From the NCBI GenBank assembly GCA_965227065.1, contig CBDDFN010000020.1, positions 850,681-914,680 of the forward strand: a stretch of DNA of 64,000 nucleotides, in the 5' to 3' direction. Position 1 is the stretch's first letter. Each line of letters begins with the position of its first letter. The translations under genes and the position numbers were made by a program. The DNA comes from CBDDFN01 sp965227065 (lineage in GTDB: Bacteria > Pseudomonadota > Alphaproteobacteria > SPJN01). Shown one piece after another: positions 7,845-17,024 of the stretch. The notes under the pieces are model-generated. The model ran no database searches. It was not told the DNA's origin and saw only the letters and a program-made list of their open reading frames with translations.

Positions 7845-9104
7845 ATGGTGCCAAATCAGGTTCGGTGGATGTGTGTTGCCGGTGTGTTGGTTGTCTTGGG
7901 CGGACTTCTTGCAACCATGCCAAAAGTGCAGGCGCAGAGTGCGGCGTCGGATGGGTCAGATCCGCAGATTGTCACATTTGATGAAACCAATATGCCGCCC
8001 GATATGCGCGTCTATGTAAATGCAGGCGATGATCCGCTTGGCCAGAAGGTTAAAAAAGCGCATGAGCTGCGGAATCAAGCTTCAGAACAAGCGATGCGGC
8101 GCAATATGAAAACCGCGCTTGGTTTCGCTGCGCAATCGGATGCGCTCTACAGTGAACTTTTAGCCGACGATCCAGACAATTTTGGCTTTCTGTATTCACA
8201 ATCACAGCTGCACGCAGTGCTCGCCCAAGGTTTTGTGATTCAGGAGGAGTGGGACAAAGCTGCGTCGGAATATCAAATGGCGACCGGCTTGCTATCGCGG
8301 ATGAAAACACAAGGCGTCGACAAAGTATATCAATTGACCACGTTGAGTAATTTTTCGCTCATGCGCGGGATGGTCGGGTTTTCGAACTATGCCGATGCGG
8401 AAAATCTGGTTCATTTTGAGTTTGGTCTTCGCGCCGCTGAGCAGCTGTGGTCAACCAACCCGCATGATCAAGCCTATATCGATCTGCTTGGCAAGGGCCT
8501 CTACAATTTGGCGTATGCGGCCTATTTCTATACTGAAGATGATGACCGCGCCTATGCTCTGTTATCCCGCGCCATTGCCACTCACGAAGATGCCTATCGC
8601 CGCGACGCGACGCAGATTCTGAATGTTCTTTTTGCATCAAGCTACACGCTGGAAAGTGCGCGCATTCTGACAGCCGCAGGCCGTTATGACGAAGCCGGCG
8701 CGCGTGCGGATGTTGCAATGGCAAACTTTGTGAAAATCGTCGAACAAAATCCCAATGCGCCGGAAATGAAAGTCAATCTGGCGCGCGCGCACTATTTGAA
8801 GGGAGAGTTGAACCGTCTCAATGGCCGAAAAGATGAAGCGTTCGCGTTCTACCAGACCGCCGATGAACTTTACGAAACTGCCATTCAAACCTCGCCAGTC
8901 GCAGTCTCTGAATGGTTATTGGTGCGCGCCTTGAATACCGGATCGCTTGCCGACATCTATTTTGCGCGAGGGGATAAGGAGCGGGCTGCCAAGCTCTACA
9001 AGGTGGCGCTGGAGGAAATGGACGTGCACTTTCAGGCGCATTCGCCTTTTGCCTGGCTGGACCGCTACGAACATTTTGAGGCGCAGCTGAAAGCCTTTCA
9101 ATAG
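7845..9104 (+). CDS. Exported TPR-like protein
   Basis: 419 residues. GAGGAG three bases before ATG 7845 and a signal peptide (MVPNQVRWMCVAGVL... ending QAQ, ~1-31) fix the start. The rest is almost wholly helical with repeated tetratricopeptide-like pairs (for example ALGFAAQSDALYSELLADDP, AAEQLWSTNPHDQAYIDLLG and DERAYAL-like units), separated by ~35-45 residues. TPR proteins serve as protein-binding scaffolds. It ends 63 bases before the type II secretion gene gspL on the same strand, so a link with that system is possible but unproven. Confidence 0.65.
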   Translation: MVPNQVRWMCVAGVLVVLGGLLATMPKVQAQSAASDGSDPQIVTFDETNMPPDMRVYVNAGDDPLGQKVKKAHELRNQASEQAMRRNMKTALGFAAQSDALYSELLADDPDNFGFLYSQSQLHAVLAQGFVIQEEWDKAASEYQMATGLLSRMKTQGVDKVYQLTTLSNFSLMRGMVGFSNYADAENLVHFEFGLRAAEQLWSTNPHDQAYIDLLGKGLYNLAYAAYFYTEDDDRAYALLSRAIATHEDAYRRDATQILNVLFASSYTLESARILTAAGRYDEAGARADVAMANFVKIVEQNPNAPEMKVNLARAHYLKGELNRLNGRKDEAFAFYQTADELYETAIQTSPVAVSEWLLVRALNTGSLADIYFARGDKERAAKLYKVALEEMDVHFQAHSPFAWLDRYEHFEAQLKAFQ

Positions 9105-9167
9105 CCTGGTTTCCTTGTGTTAACCAAATCCCGGTAATCGTGTAGCCTCGATCAAAAGAGGTGTGGC

Positions 9168-10292
9168 ATGGCACGGGCTTTGGCCCCAGTTTCGGTGGAT
9201 GATGACAAGGCTGCGTGGCCGCGTGGCACACCTGTCTTATTGTCTGTTCCCGGTGAATGGGTGGTTTGTTTCACAATCGCCATGCCGGCCGGTGTGAAAG
9301 GGCGCAAGGCAGACCGGATTGCGCTGCACGGTTTGAGCGAGTGTGTCGCCGAACCGCTCAGCGCGCTTCACATCATAACCGCGCCTACACAAAACGCCGC
9401 CGCGCGAACAGTTTTCGCTGTTAATGCCGCAAGGCTTGAGCGCACGCTGGTGCCCATGAAACAGGCCGGTGTCGCGATTGAAGCGATCACGCCTGATTAT
9501 CTTTTACTGCCATGGGAACCCGGCACAATTGGCGTCGCTGCATCCCATGATCGGCTGGTGGTCCGCACGAGCCGCTATGAAGGTTTTGCGTCGGAAGGGG
9601 CGCTTGCCTTTGCCCTGATCGACGATGCGCTCGCAGGCGGAACAATTCAAAAGCTGACTTTGAGCGGCGATTGCCCGAACCTTCACGCATTATGCGCCCG
9701 CCATGGGGTTGCGGTTGAGCAATCCCCGCAAGTCCCCGCGCCGTCCGAGCCCGTCATCAATCTGGCAACCGGGCCCTTCCGTGCCGAACGGGCCATGGGG
9801 GCCGGGCTGCGCCGCTGGATGATCCCGGGCATGCTGGTGCTTGCAGGCTTTGCCGCTTTTGTGACGTCTGAAACGTTGCGCGGCAATCGTGCGGCTGAGG
9901 CTTTGAAAAAAGTTGATGCGCAGATTGAACAGGCGGTTCGTGCCGATCTTGTGCCAACTGGTCCCTTGCTCGACGTTAAACGCCAGACGGAACGGGCGCT
10001 GAGTGATTTGCGAAGCGGATCGGTTCAGCAGCGGCGGGCCTCGTTCGTACCGCTGCTTGCGCGCGCCGACCGTCTTTTGGTGACCGGCACACAGTCTGTT
10101 TCAAGCCTTGACTATCGCGCCGGCACACTTCGCGCCGAAATAACCATGGCTGATTTCAGCAGTCTGGAAACCCTCAGCGCGGCACTGGCTGATCAAGGGT
10201 TGACCGTGGTGATCGAGCGTTCGGAAACCACAGGCGGTGAGGGGGTCAACGCCCTTCTTGCGGTGTCGCTGACAGGAGGGGGTGATGGCTGA
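9168..10292 (+). CDS. gspL: Type II secretion protein GspL
   Basis: 374 residues. The N-terminal ~200 residues have the actin-like cytoplasmic fold pattern of GspL, including GVAIEAITPDYLLLPW and LVVRTSRYEGFASE, which correspond to the family's conserved proline-aspartate-leucine and arginine-glycine-phenylalanine spots. A single membrane helix follows (~217-236), then a periplasmic coiled segment and small ferredoxin-like domain. GspL joins the ATPase GspE to GspM in the inner-membrane platform. AAAGAGG lies upstream of ATG 9168. The stop overlaps the gspM start. Confidence 0.85.
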   Translation: MARALAPVSVDDDKAAWPRGTPVLLSVPGEWVVCFTIAMPAGVKGRKADRIALHGLSECVAEPLSALHIITAPTQNAAARTVFAVNAARLERTLVPMKQAGVAIEAITPDYLLLPWEPGTIGVAASHDRLVVRTSRYEGFASEGALAFALIDDALAGGTIQKLTLSGDCPNLHALCARHGVAVEQSPQVPAPSEPVINLATGPFRAERAMGAGLRRWMIPGMLVLAGFAAFVTSETLRGNRAAEALKKVDAQIEQAVRADLVPTGPLLDVKRQTERALSDLRSGSVQQRRASFVPLLARADRLLVTGTQSVSSLDYRAGTLRAEITMADFSSLETLSAALADQGLTVVIERSETTGGEGVNALLAVSLTGGGDG

Positions 10293-10764
10293 CTTATCTC
10301 ATTGGATGGCCGGTAGAACCCCGCGTGAACGGCTACTGCTTGGCGTTGCCGTCATCCTGGGGGTGCTGGTCGTGGTGGGGTTGGTCGTGGTTGATCCATT
10401 GGTGAGCTGGCGGCACGACACCGAAGCCCGGCTTGAAAAGCACCGCGCCTTGCTGGCCTGGGTTGAGCCCAAAGCCGCAGAAGCCGCGCGCCTTAATCAG
10501 CGCGCGTCCCCTGAAAACGGGGGGTTGAGCATGGCGCAAATTGAACAAAACCTGCGCGATGCGGGTTTGACGGAAGCTTTGCGCCGCCTGTCACCGGGTG
10601 TGGGATCAGATTTTGAGGCCGCGTTTGAATCGGTGTCCTATGCGGACGTGCTGGAATGGCTTGCCCGCGCCCAGGCGACATCGGGCATGACTGTCCAGCA
10701 GATGCGGATTGAACCCGCCGGTACGCCGGGCCTGGTCAATATCAGCCTGACCGCGACGCGGTAA
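10285..10764 (+). CDS. gspM: Type II secretion protein GspM
   Basis: 159 residues: a short cytoplasmic N-terminus with TPRERLLLG, which is typical of GspM (usually sRER.ll), one membrane helix (~16-38), then a periplasmic coiled part and a small alpha/beta domain (YADVLEWLARAQ, VQQMRIEPAG). GspM binds GspL. The ATG at 10285 is preferred over GTG 10282 because GGAGGGGG ends just before it. The first eight bases overlap gspL. The operon is interrupted after this gene by an oppositely oriented lipoprotein gene. Confidence 0.85.
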   Translation: MADLSHWMAGRTPRERLLLGVAVILGVLVVVGLVVVDPLVSWRHDTEARLEKHRALLAWVEPKAAEAARLNQRASPENGGLSMAQIEQNLRDAGLTEALRRLSPGVGSDFEAAFESVSYADVLEWLARAQATSGMTVQQMRIEPAGTPGLVNISLTATR

Positions 10765-10766
10765 TC

Positions 10767-11429
10767 TCAGCGCGGCGCCAGTGCATCGAGCAATCGGGCG
10801 CGGGCGTTCAAGACTGTGTCGGTATCGCCATAGTGATCAAGAATGTAATGGGCGTGCGCGCGGGCGCGGGAATGCTGCCCGGCGGCCCGTTCCTCATCAA
10901 GCGCTTCAAGCTCAAGCCGTGCCATCTGTTCCTTGAGATCACGCATACGCTCCAACAACAGCCCTTGCGGGTCAATTTCGGGATGCCGCGCAATGGTCTC
11001 ACCCAGCGCCTGAAACGCTGTTCGGATGGCCTGATCGGCCTGGGCGCGCGGCGCATTGCGGGCCAGCGCTTGTTCAGCCAGGTCTGCCGAGGCAAGCGCA
11101 CCGATCATACGGGCGCGCCCCAATAGTTCGGTATCCCCATAATGCAAAGCGCCTTGTTCCGCCGTCCGCGCGGTTGAAAAGGCCCTGTCGGCCATTTTGG
11201 CCCGCAGCAGGGCATGGGCATATTCAACTTCGAAAACGGGCCGGTAGGGCCCCTCTCCATAAGAGGTGATCAGCGCTTGATAGCGCGACAGGGCATTGGA
11301 AGTGTCGCCCGCCTCCAGCGCATCACGGGCCGCATCATAGTCTTGTTCAAATGCTGTGGGCGCGGCGCTCACACACGCACCAAGCGCCAGAACGGCAAGA
11401 ACAGACAGATGGATGGGCTTCAGCAACAT
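10767..11429 (-). CDS. Lipoprotein with TPR-like helices
   Basis: 220 residues with a lipoprotein signal (LALGAC, Cys 19) and a helical, Ala-rich body with repeat-like pairs (YDAARDALEAGDTSNALSRY). It sits on the opposite strand between gspM and gspC, ends two bases from gspM, and diverges from gspC. Its position suggests a possible accessory or pilotin-like role for secretin assembly, because pilotins are often small helical lipoproteins, but nothing in the sequence proves this. Confidence 0.65.
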   Translation of the reverse strand: MLLKPIHLSVLAVLALGACVSAAPTAFEQDYDAARDALEAGDTSNALSRYQALITSYGEGPYRPVFEVEYAHALLRAKMADRAFSTARTAEQGALHYGDTELLGRARMIGALASADLAEQALARNAPRAQADQAIRTAFQALGETIARHPEIDPQGLLLERMRDLKEQMARLELEALDEERAAGQHSRARAHAHYILDHYGDTDTVLNARARLLDALAPR

Positions 11430-11530
11430 CGGGGTACCCTAGGCAGTGCACACAGGCATGGATATAGTTTTTAACAATGAATGATGCGGTTAACCAAAAC
11501 GTTAATCATTAAACCGCTAGAGTGGCGCTC

Positions 11531-12250
11531 ATGACGGATCTAGCACAACGGATGGCATGGTGGAGTGTGACCGCGCTTGGCGCGACGGCACTGATCATGT
11601 TTGGGGCCCAGATTGTGAGTTCCGGACAGTCAACGGCCGCCAATGCCATTAACAGTGTTGAACCACCCGCAGACCGCGCGGGTGCAAACAGCGATCAGCC
11701 GCACAAATTTGCCCCCTTGTTTGGCACCCGTGCGGATCAATCCGCGCCGGTTGAAGATCTGGCGGACGGTTCAACCCGGTTGAAAGGACTGTTCAAGGAT
11801 GGCACGGGCGGCTTTGCGGTGATTGAAAAGGATGGCCGGGCGGCAGTGTATGGCGTGGGTGACACGCTGGACGGTGTGGGCCGGATCGATGTGATCGGCA
11901 CCCAGGGCGTGACCGTGGTTGGTCAACAAGGCCGCGTCGCACTTCGGTTCGAAGACGCCCCATCGGTCCAGCCGCCACAAGCGGCCAAAGGTGCCGCCAT
12001 TGGCGGGTTGCGTCTGGCGCGCATTCGCCTCGATGACGGGTCGGTCGGGCTGCGCATTACGGCGGTTCCCGATACAACGGAAGCCCGCGCCCTTGGTCTA
12101 CGCCGCGGAGATGTCATCACACAGCTTAACGACAAGCCGGTTCGCCATCCCAAGGCGGTGGCCGCGCTGGCCCAGTCGGCACACGGTCGGGTCGATATTG
12201 ATTATTTGCGCAACGGCACCCCCCGGCGCCTGACGCTAAAAGGAAACTGA
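11531..12250 (+). CDS. gspC: Type II secretion protein GspC with PDZ domain
   Basis: 239 residues from ATG 11531; GTG 11522 is an in-frame alternative. One N-terminal membrane helix (~10-30), an extended linker, the homology-region domain (~60-135, LFGTRADQ then TRLKGLFKDG and AVYGVGDTLDGVG), and a C-terminal PDZ domain (~150-235, GLRLARIRLDDG, ARALGLRRGDVITQLNDKPV). GspC links the inner-membrane platform to the secretin and helps choose substrates. gspD follows after three bases. Confidence 0.9.
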   Translation: MTDLAQRMAWWSVTALGATALIMFGAQIVSSGQSTAANAINSVEPPADRAGANSDQPHKFAPLFGTRADQSAPVEDLADGSTRLKGLFKDGTGGFAVIEKDGRAAVYGVGDTLDGVGRIDVIGTQGVTVVGQQGRVALRFEDAPSVQPPQAAKGAAIGGLRLARIRLDDGSVGLRITAVPDTTEARALGLRRGDVITQLNDKPVRHPKAVAALAQSAHGRVDIDYLRNGTPRRLTLKGN

Positions 12251-12253
12251 TCC

Positions 12254-14194
12254 ATGCTTCGCATCACTTGCCTGATTGTCTTGTCGGTTCTTGTCATGGG
12301 TCAACCCGCGTCAGCCCAGATGGAAACACGCGGCGGCGAGGTCGAACTCAATTTGCGCGATGCCGAAATCAGCGCCTTTGTAGAGCTGGTCTCCCGTGCC
12401 ACAGGACGGAATTTCATCATCGACCCGCGCGTTCGGGGAACGGTAACTGTGGTTGCGCCCCAGCCTGTGAAGGCAGAAGCGCTGATGGACATTTTTCTGA
12501 ACGTTCTTGAGATCAACCGCTTTGCGCTGGTGCGCGGGGAGGGGGCCGACCGTATCGTGCCGTTGCTGGTGGCGCGTGAATTGCCGCCCGACCGGTCCGC
12601 CACGCCCGAAGGGTTTATGACCGCAGCCTTCCGCATTGAGCATATGAGCCTGAAGGAAGCCCAGGATGCGGTGAAGCCGCTGATAGCGCCTGATGCGGTC
12701 TTGTCGGCGGTGCCATCCACCCGCACGCTGATCTTGTCCGACAGCGCCAATTCGGTCAGCCGGGTGCGGACATTGCTGGCACGGCTTGATCAGCCTGCGA
12801 CGCAAGATGTCGAATTGATCGCGCTTGAAAACGCCAGTGCAAGAGATGTGGCCGACACGCTTGCCGCACTTGAGCTGAAAGGCGGGGACGGCAAGATTAC
12901 CCCCTCGCTGCGCACCAATGCCTTGCTGGTCCGTGGTTCAGACGCATATCGCCTGCAAATTCAGATGCTGGTGGCCGAGCTTGACCGGCCCCGCGCAACC
13001 AATGACGCAACCGTCGTCAATCTGCGCTATGCGGAGGCGGCCAACATAGCCGATGTCGTCTCGCAATTGTTTGCCGGTGAAAAAGGAGGCGAGGGGTCCG
13101 GCGGCGGCCCCACGATCGTGGCTGACGCGACAACCAATTCGGTTTTGATTTCAGCGGCACCCGACCGGTTATCATCTATCATCGCAGCGGTTGAGGCTCT
13201 CGACAAACGGCCCAGTCAGGTGCTGATTGAAGGGGTAATCTTCGAGATGGGGGCCGATAAATTTGCCGAACTGGGTGTTCAGTTCGGCTCGGTCATTCAG
13301 GATGTTTTCGCCGGCGGTGTGCAATTTTCCGTCGGCGGGGCGCCCACCATTGGCAGCCTTGTCACCACATTGCTTGGCGGCGGTGTGCCGGCGGTTGGCT
13401 CAGGCTTAAGCGCGGGCGGACAGGTTAAAATCGGCGGCACCAATCGCGGCGTGGCGGGCTTCATCTCGGCCCTTGCGCGCGACAGCTCAACCAACATCCT
13501 GTCCACGCCCTCAATCCTGACGCTCGACAATCAGGAAGCAGAAATCGTCGTTGCCCAGAATGTGCCGTTTGTCACCGGGCGGTTTGCAACTGTCGGCGAT
13601 GACGCCATTCCCGAAACCCCGTTTCAAACCATTCAGCGCCAGGATGTCGGGCTAACCTTGCGGGTAACCCCACAGATTACGGTGGACAGAACCGTCAGGC
13701 TTAAGGTCGCGCAGGAAATTTCCAATCTGACGGCCGCTGCCGCCGCATCGGGTAGCGAAATCACCCAGCGGCGGGCGATCGACACCACCATTCTCGTCGG
13801 TGATGAGCGGCTTGTTCTGCTTGGTGGATTGCTGGAGGATCAATCAACCGGCTCGCGTGAAAAAGTGCCGGGGCTCGGTGATGTTCCGCTGTTCAAATAT
13901 CTCTTTTCAGCCAAATCAGCGAGCGGAACCAAACGCATTCTCTTATTGCTGCTCAAGCCGACCATTATCGAAACCGATGGCCAATATGCAGCTGCGACCG
14001 AGCGGATGACGCATAAAGCACGCGGACAGGAAAAGGCGCTCGCTGCGGTTTCCGACCGGCGGTATCCTGAAGTCCACCGCACCGCATTGCCGCCCATGCT
14101 GCCAACCTTGGGCGAACCGTTTGATCCGGGCGAAACTCCCGCGCGTCCGGCCGATGATGTTCCCATCCTGCCGCCGCGTGTCAGCTTTGAGTGA
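12254..14194 (+). CDS. gspD: Type II secretion secretin GspD
   Basis: 646 residues. Signal peptide (~1-21, ending SAQ), N0 domain (VELNLRDAEISAFVELVS), N1-N3 domains (~95-330), then the secretin beta barrel (~330-570) with SPSILTLDNQEAEIVVAQNVPF, split here by family-typical Gly-rich loops, and VPGLGDVPLFKYLF. The C-terminal ~75 residues are polar and Pro-rich, possibly the binding site for a pilotin lipoprotein. It forms the outer-membrane channel. The 3' end is near or overlaps the start of gspE. Confidence 0.95.
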   Translation: MLRITCLIVLSVLVMGQPASAQMETRGGEVELNLRDAEISAFVELVSRATGRNFIIDPRVRGTVTVVAPQPVKAEALMDIFLNVLEINRFALVRGEGADRIVPLLVARELPPDRSATPEGFMTAAFRIEHMSLKEAQDAVKPLIAPDAVLSAVPSTRTLILSDSANSVSRVRTLLARLDQPATQDVELIALENASARDVADTLAALELKGGDGKITPSLRTNALLVRGSDAYRLQIQMLVAELDRPRATNDATVVNLRYAEAANIADVVSQLFAGEKGGEGSGGGPTIVADATTNSVLISAAPDRLSSIIAAVEALDKRPSQVLIEGVIFEMGADKFAELGVQFGSVIQDVFAGGVQFSVGGAPTIGSLVTTLLGGGVPAVGSGLSAGGQVKIGGTNRGVAGFISALARDSSTNILSTPSILTLDNQEAEIVVAQNVPFVTGRFATVGDDAIPETPFQTIQRQDVGLTLRVTPQITVDRTVRLKVAQEISNLTAAAAASGSEITQRRAIDTTILVGDERLVLLGGLLEDQSTGSREKVPGLGDVPLFKYLFSAKSASGTKRILLLLLKPTIIETDGQYAAATERMTHKARGQEKALAAVSDRRYPEVHRTALPPMLPTLGEPFDPGETPARPADDVPILPPRVSFE

Positions 14195-14198
14195 TCGC

Positions 14199-15683
14199 GT
14201 GGGACAGCCAAGCCATTTCTCATTGCCGTTGGGTTTTGCGCGCAGGGCTGGTGTGGCGGTTCGGCGCGAACCGGGCCCCGATGGCGCCCTTCGCCTGGCG
14301 GTCAGCCCCAAAAGCACCGGCCAGGCCTGGCGGGAGGCCCGCCGTGTTCTGAACAGACCGCTTGTGATTGAGCAACTGGGCGAGGCTGAGTTTTTGAGCC
14401 TGCTGGAAGAGCTTTACGGCACGGGCGAAGCGGGAACAGGCGATGAAGCGCTGGCTATTGAGCTGGAGATTGATGATGCCCACGGCAAGGCCAGCGTCAC
14501 CGATTTGCTGGATGACGCCGCCGAAGCGCCGGTTATCCAGTTGATCAACACACTGTTGCGCCGGGCGCTTCAGGCGCGCGCCTCGGATATGCATGTGGAG
14601 CCGATGGAAGAGGGGATGCGGGTGCGCATGCGCATTGATGGGGTGCTGCGCACGGTGATGGAACGGCGTGATGCGCCTACCGGCATGATCGTTTCGCGTT
14701 TCAAAGTCATGGCGGGGCTTGATATCGCTGAAACCCGCCTGCCGCAGGATGGCCGCCTGTCTTTAAGTTTTGGGGGCCGCGCGGTTGATGTGCGCATGTC
14801 GAGCCTGCCGAGCAAATATGGCGAACGCGTCGTGTTGCGTCTTCTGGACAAAAGCTCAGGGCAGTTTTCTCTCAGCGAAATTGGATTGCGACCCGATCAA
14901 CAACCGCGCATCGACCGGATGATCAGCCACCCCAACGGTATTGTGCTTGTGACGGGCCCCACCGGATCGGGCAAGACGACTTCGCTTTATGCCGTCATGC
15001 GCAGTCTGAATTCCGCCGAGAGAAACATTCTAACCGTCGAAGACCCGGTGGAATATGATCTTGAGGGGATCGGCCAAACCCAGGTCAATGCGCAGATCGG
15101 GATGAGTTTCGCCAACTCCCTGCGCGCGATCTTGAGGCAGGACCCCGACATTGTTCTGGTGGGCGAGATCCGCGATGGGGAAACAGCCTCGATCGCTGTT
15201 CAGGCTGCCCTGACCGGCCATCTGGTTTTGTCGACTTTGCACACCAACACCGCCATTGGTGCCGTCACCCGGCTGCGCGATCTGGGCGTTGAGCCTTATC
15301 TGTTGTCAAGCACCATACGCGGGCTGATTGCCCAGCGGCTTGTCCGCCGGGTCTGCGCTGAATGCGTGCGGATGGAGCCTTTGGCGGAAACCGATCAGGA
15401 CCTGTTTACCCGTCACGGGCTTGCTATACCCGCCTCCGTGCCGGTTGCCACAGGCTGCCCTTCGTGTGATGACACCGGTTATCGCGGGCGGCTGGGCGTT
15501 TACGAAATTGTTGAAGTTACACCGGCGTTGAGCCGCTTGATCCATGATGATGCGGGCGAACGCGCATTGGGCGCCCAAGGGCTTGCGCCATCCGACACGC
15601 TGCTTGCATCGGGTCTGCATGCGGTCGCTGACGGTCACACCACATTGGATGAAGCCTTGCGGGTGATTGCGGAGCGGGAATGA
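14199..15683 (+). CDS. gspE: Type II secretion ATPase GspE
   Basis: 494 residues if started at GTG 14199, five bases after the gspD stop; TTG 14187, GTG 14178 or ATG 14121 are in-frame alternatives. The ATPase core shows Walker A (GPTGSGKTTSLYA, ~residue 253), the Asp box, Walker B (DPDIVLVGEIRDGE), the His box HLVLSTLHTN, and the zinc-binding C-terminal subdomain with CAEC and CPSCDDTGYRG. GspE hydrolyses ATP at the cytoplasmic face to drive pseudopilus assembly, docking on GspL. Its start overlaps or abuts gspD and its stop overlaps gspF. Confidence 0.95.
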   Translation: MGQPSHFSLPLGFARRAGVAVRREPGPDGALRLAVSPKSTGQAWREARRVLNRPLVIEQLGEAEFLSLLEELYGTGEAGTGDEALAIELEIDDAHGKASVTDLLDDAAEAPVIQLINTLLRRALQARASDMHVEPMEEGMRVRMRIDGVLRTVMERRDAPTGMIVSRFKVMAGLDIAETRLPQDGRLSLSFGGRAVDVRMSSLPSKYGERVVLRLLDKSSGQFSLSEIGLRPDQQPRIDRMISHPNGIVLVTGPTGSGKTTSLYAVMRSLNSAERNILTVEDPVEYDLEGIGQTQVNAQIGMSFANSLRAILRQDPDIVLVGEIRDGETASIAVQAALTGHLVLSTLHTNTAIGAVTRLRDLGVEPYLLSSTIRGLIAQRLVRRVCAECVRMEPLAETDQDLFTRHGLAIPASVPVATGCPSCDDTGYRGRLGVYEIVEVTPALSRLIHDDAGERALGAQGLAPSDTLLASGLHAVADGHTTLDEALRVIAERE

Positions 15684-16891
15684 GCGCTTATTCCTACATC
15701 GCCTATGACGCCGAAGGCCAAAAGAAAAAAGGGGTTCTGGTGGCCGATGGCGAAGCCCATGCGCTGAGCCTGTTGCGCGAGCGCGGGCTGTTTCCCGAAC
15801 AGATCGCACCAGCCAAATCCGATCAGGCGCGGTCCCGCTTGTTAGCGCGGCGGCGCTTGTCCGATGAGGATCGGGTAATCCTGACCCGGCAATTGGCGGT
15901 TTTGATCGGGGCCGAGCTTCCGGTAGACGAGGCGCTCAATGTGCTGATGCAATCGGATATGGGTGGGTCGATCCGCAGCGTGGCGGCGCAATTGCAGGCG
16001 CGGGTGCGCGATGGCTTGCCATTGTCGCGCGCCATGGCTGAGCAGCGCGGCAGCTTTCCTGAAACCATGATCGCCGCCATCGCAGCGGGTGAGCAAAGCG
16101 GCGAGCTGGGCGAGGTTTTGGAAACACTGGCCGATTTTTTTGAAACCAGTCAAAGCCTCCGCCAGCAAACCGCAACGGCGCTGGTCTATCCTGCTTTTGT
16201 TGCGCTTGTGTCGCTGGTGGTTGCGGCCATCTTGCTGACCAGTGTTGCACCCGAACTGATGGCATTGTTTGAGCAGACCGGCCAGGAGCTTCCCGCCATC
16301 ACCAAACTGTCTGTGGCTTTTGGAGATTTCCTTGCCCTTTACTGGCCGTTTGTCATTGCCGGTCTGGCCGGTGCGGCGGCCGGGCTTCGCGCCCTTTTGA
16401 TGATCAAGAGCGTCTATCAGCTTTATGATCGTGTGCTTTTGCGGCTGCCCCTGATTGGGCGCATGCGGCGGCTGTCCGCCGGTGCGCTATACTTGCGAAC
16501 CTTGGCGCTTGTTTTGTCTTCAAAATTGCCGGCAAACAAGGCGATGCGCTTTGCGTGTGAAGCGATTGCCAGTCCGGCGCTGCGGCGGGAGGCCATGCAG
16601 GGCCACGCGCTGGTGGAAAGCGGGCACAGGCTGGCCACGGGATTGAAGCAGCTGTCCGCCGTCCCGCCGATTGCGGTTCAACTGATTGAAAGCGGGGAAC
16701 GCAGTGGGCGGCTCGCCCCGATGGCCGACCGGGCCGCCAGCGTGACCGAAGCCATGATCAGCACCATGCGGCAACGACTGTCGGCCTTGATGGAACCGAT
16801 TATGATGATGGTTGTGGGCGGCATGGTCCTGGTCATCGTTCTGTCGGTCATGCTGCCGATCTTTGATTTGCAAACCGGATTTGTCCGTTAA
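15680..16891 (+). CDS. gspF: Type II secretion platform protein GspF
   Basis: 403 residues with two T2SSF domains (~70-190 and ~270-395) and three membrane helices (~170-190, ~220-245, ~375-398). Motifs LTRQLAVLIGAELPVDEALN and MIAAIAAGEQSGELGEVL in the first half and IESGERSGRLAPMADRAA in the second are characteristic. GspF is the central inner-membrane protein of the secretion platform. Its ATG overlaps the gspE stop by four bases. The next pseudopilin genes (gspG-K) usually follow gspF, but here the cluster ends. Confidence 0.93.
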   Translation: MSAYSYIAYDAEGQKKKGVLVADGEAHALSLLRERGLFPEQIAPAKSDQARSRLLARRRLSDEDRVILTRQLAVLIGAELPVDEALNVLMQSDMGGSIRSVAAQLQARVRDGLPLSRAMAEQRGSFPETMIAAIAAGEQSGELGEVLETLADFFETSQSLRQQTATALVYPAFVALVSLVVAAILLTSVAPELMALFEQTGQELPAITKLSVAFGDFLALYWPFVIAGLAGAAAGLRALLMIKSVYQLYDRVLLRLPLIGRMRRLSAGALYLRTLALVLSSKLPANKAMRFACEAIASPALRREAMQGHALVESGHRLATGLKQLSAVPPIAVQLIESGERSGRLAPMADRAASVTEAMISTMRQRLSALMEPIMMMVVGGMVLVIVLSVMLPIFDLQTGFVR

Positions 16892-17024
16892 CCGCAGTGC
16901 ACTCACACCGGGACTAAAGACGGGCTGTTCGCGCCATTCTGGCCGAGGTTGCAGGCGTCACTTAAGTTTCGCTTCATCGTGATATCTGACCCTTGGGTTC
17001 TCGATAAACAAAAGAGGCCAGGTC

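Noticed and set aside
11490..11505. CtrA-like box TTAA-N8-TTAA upstream of gspC
   Set aside because: The CtrA consensus has a seven-base spacing; the spacing here is eight, and the AT-rich region gives such matches by chance.
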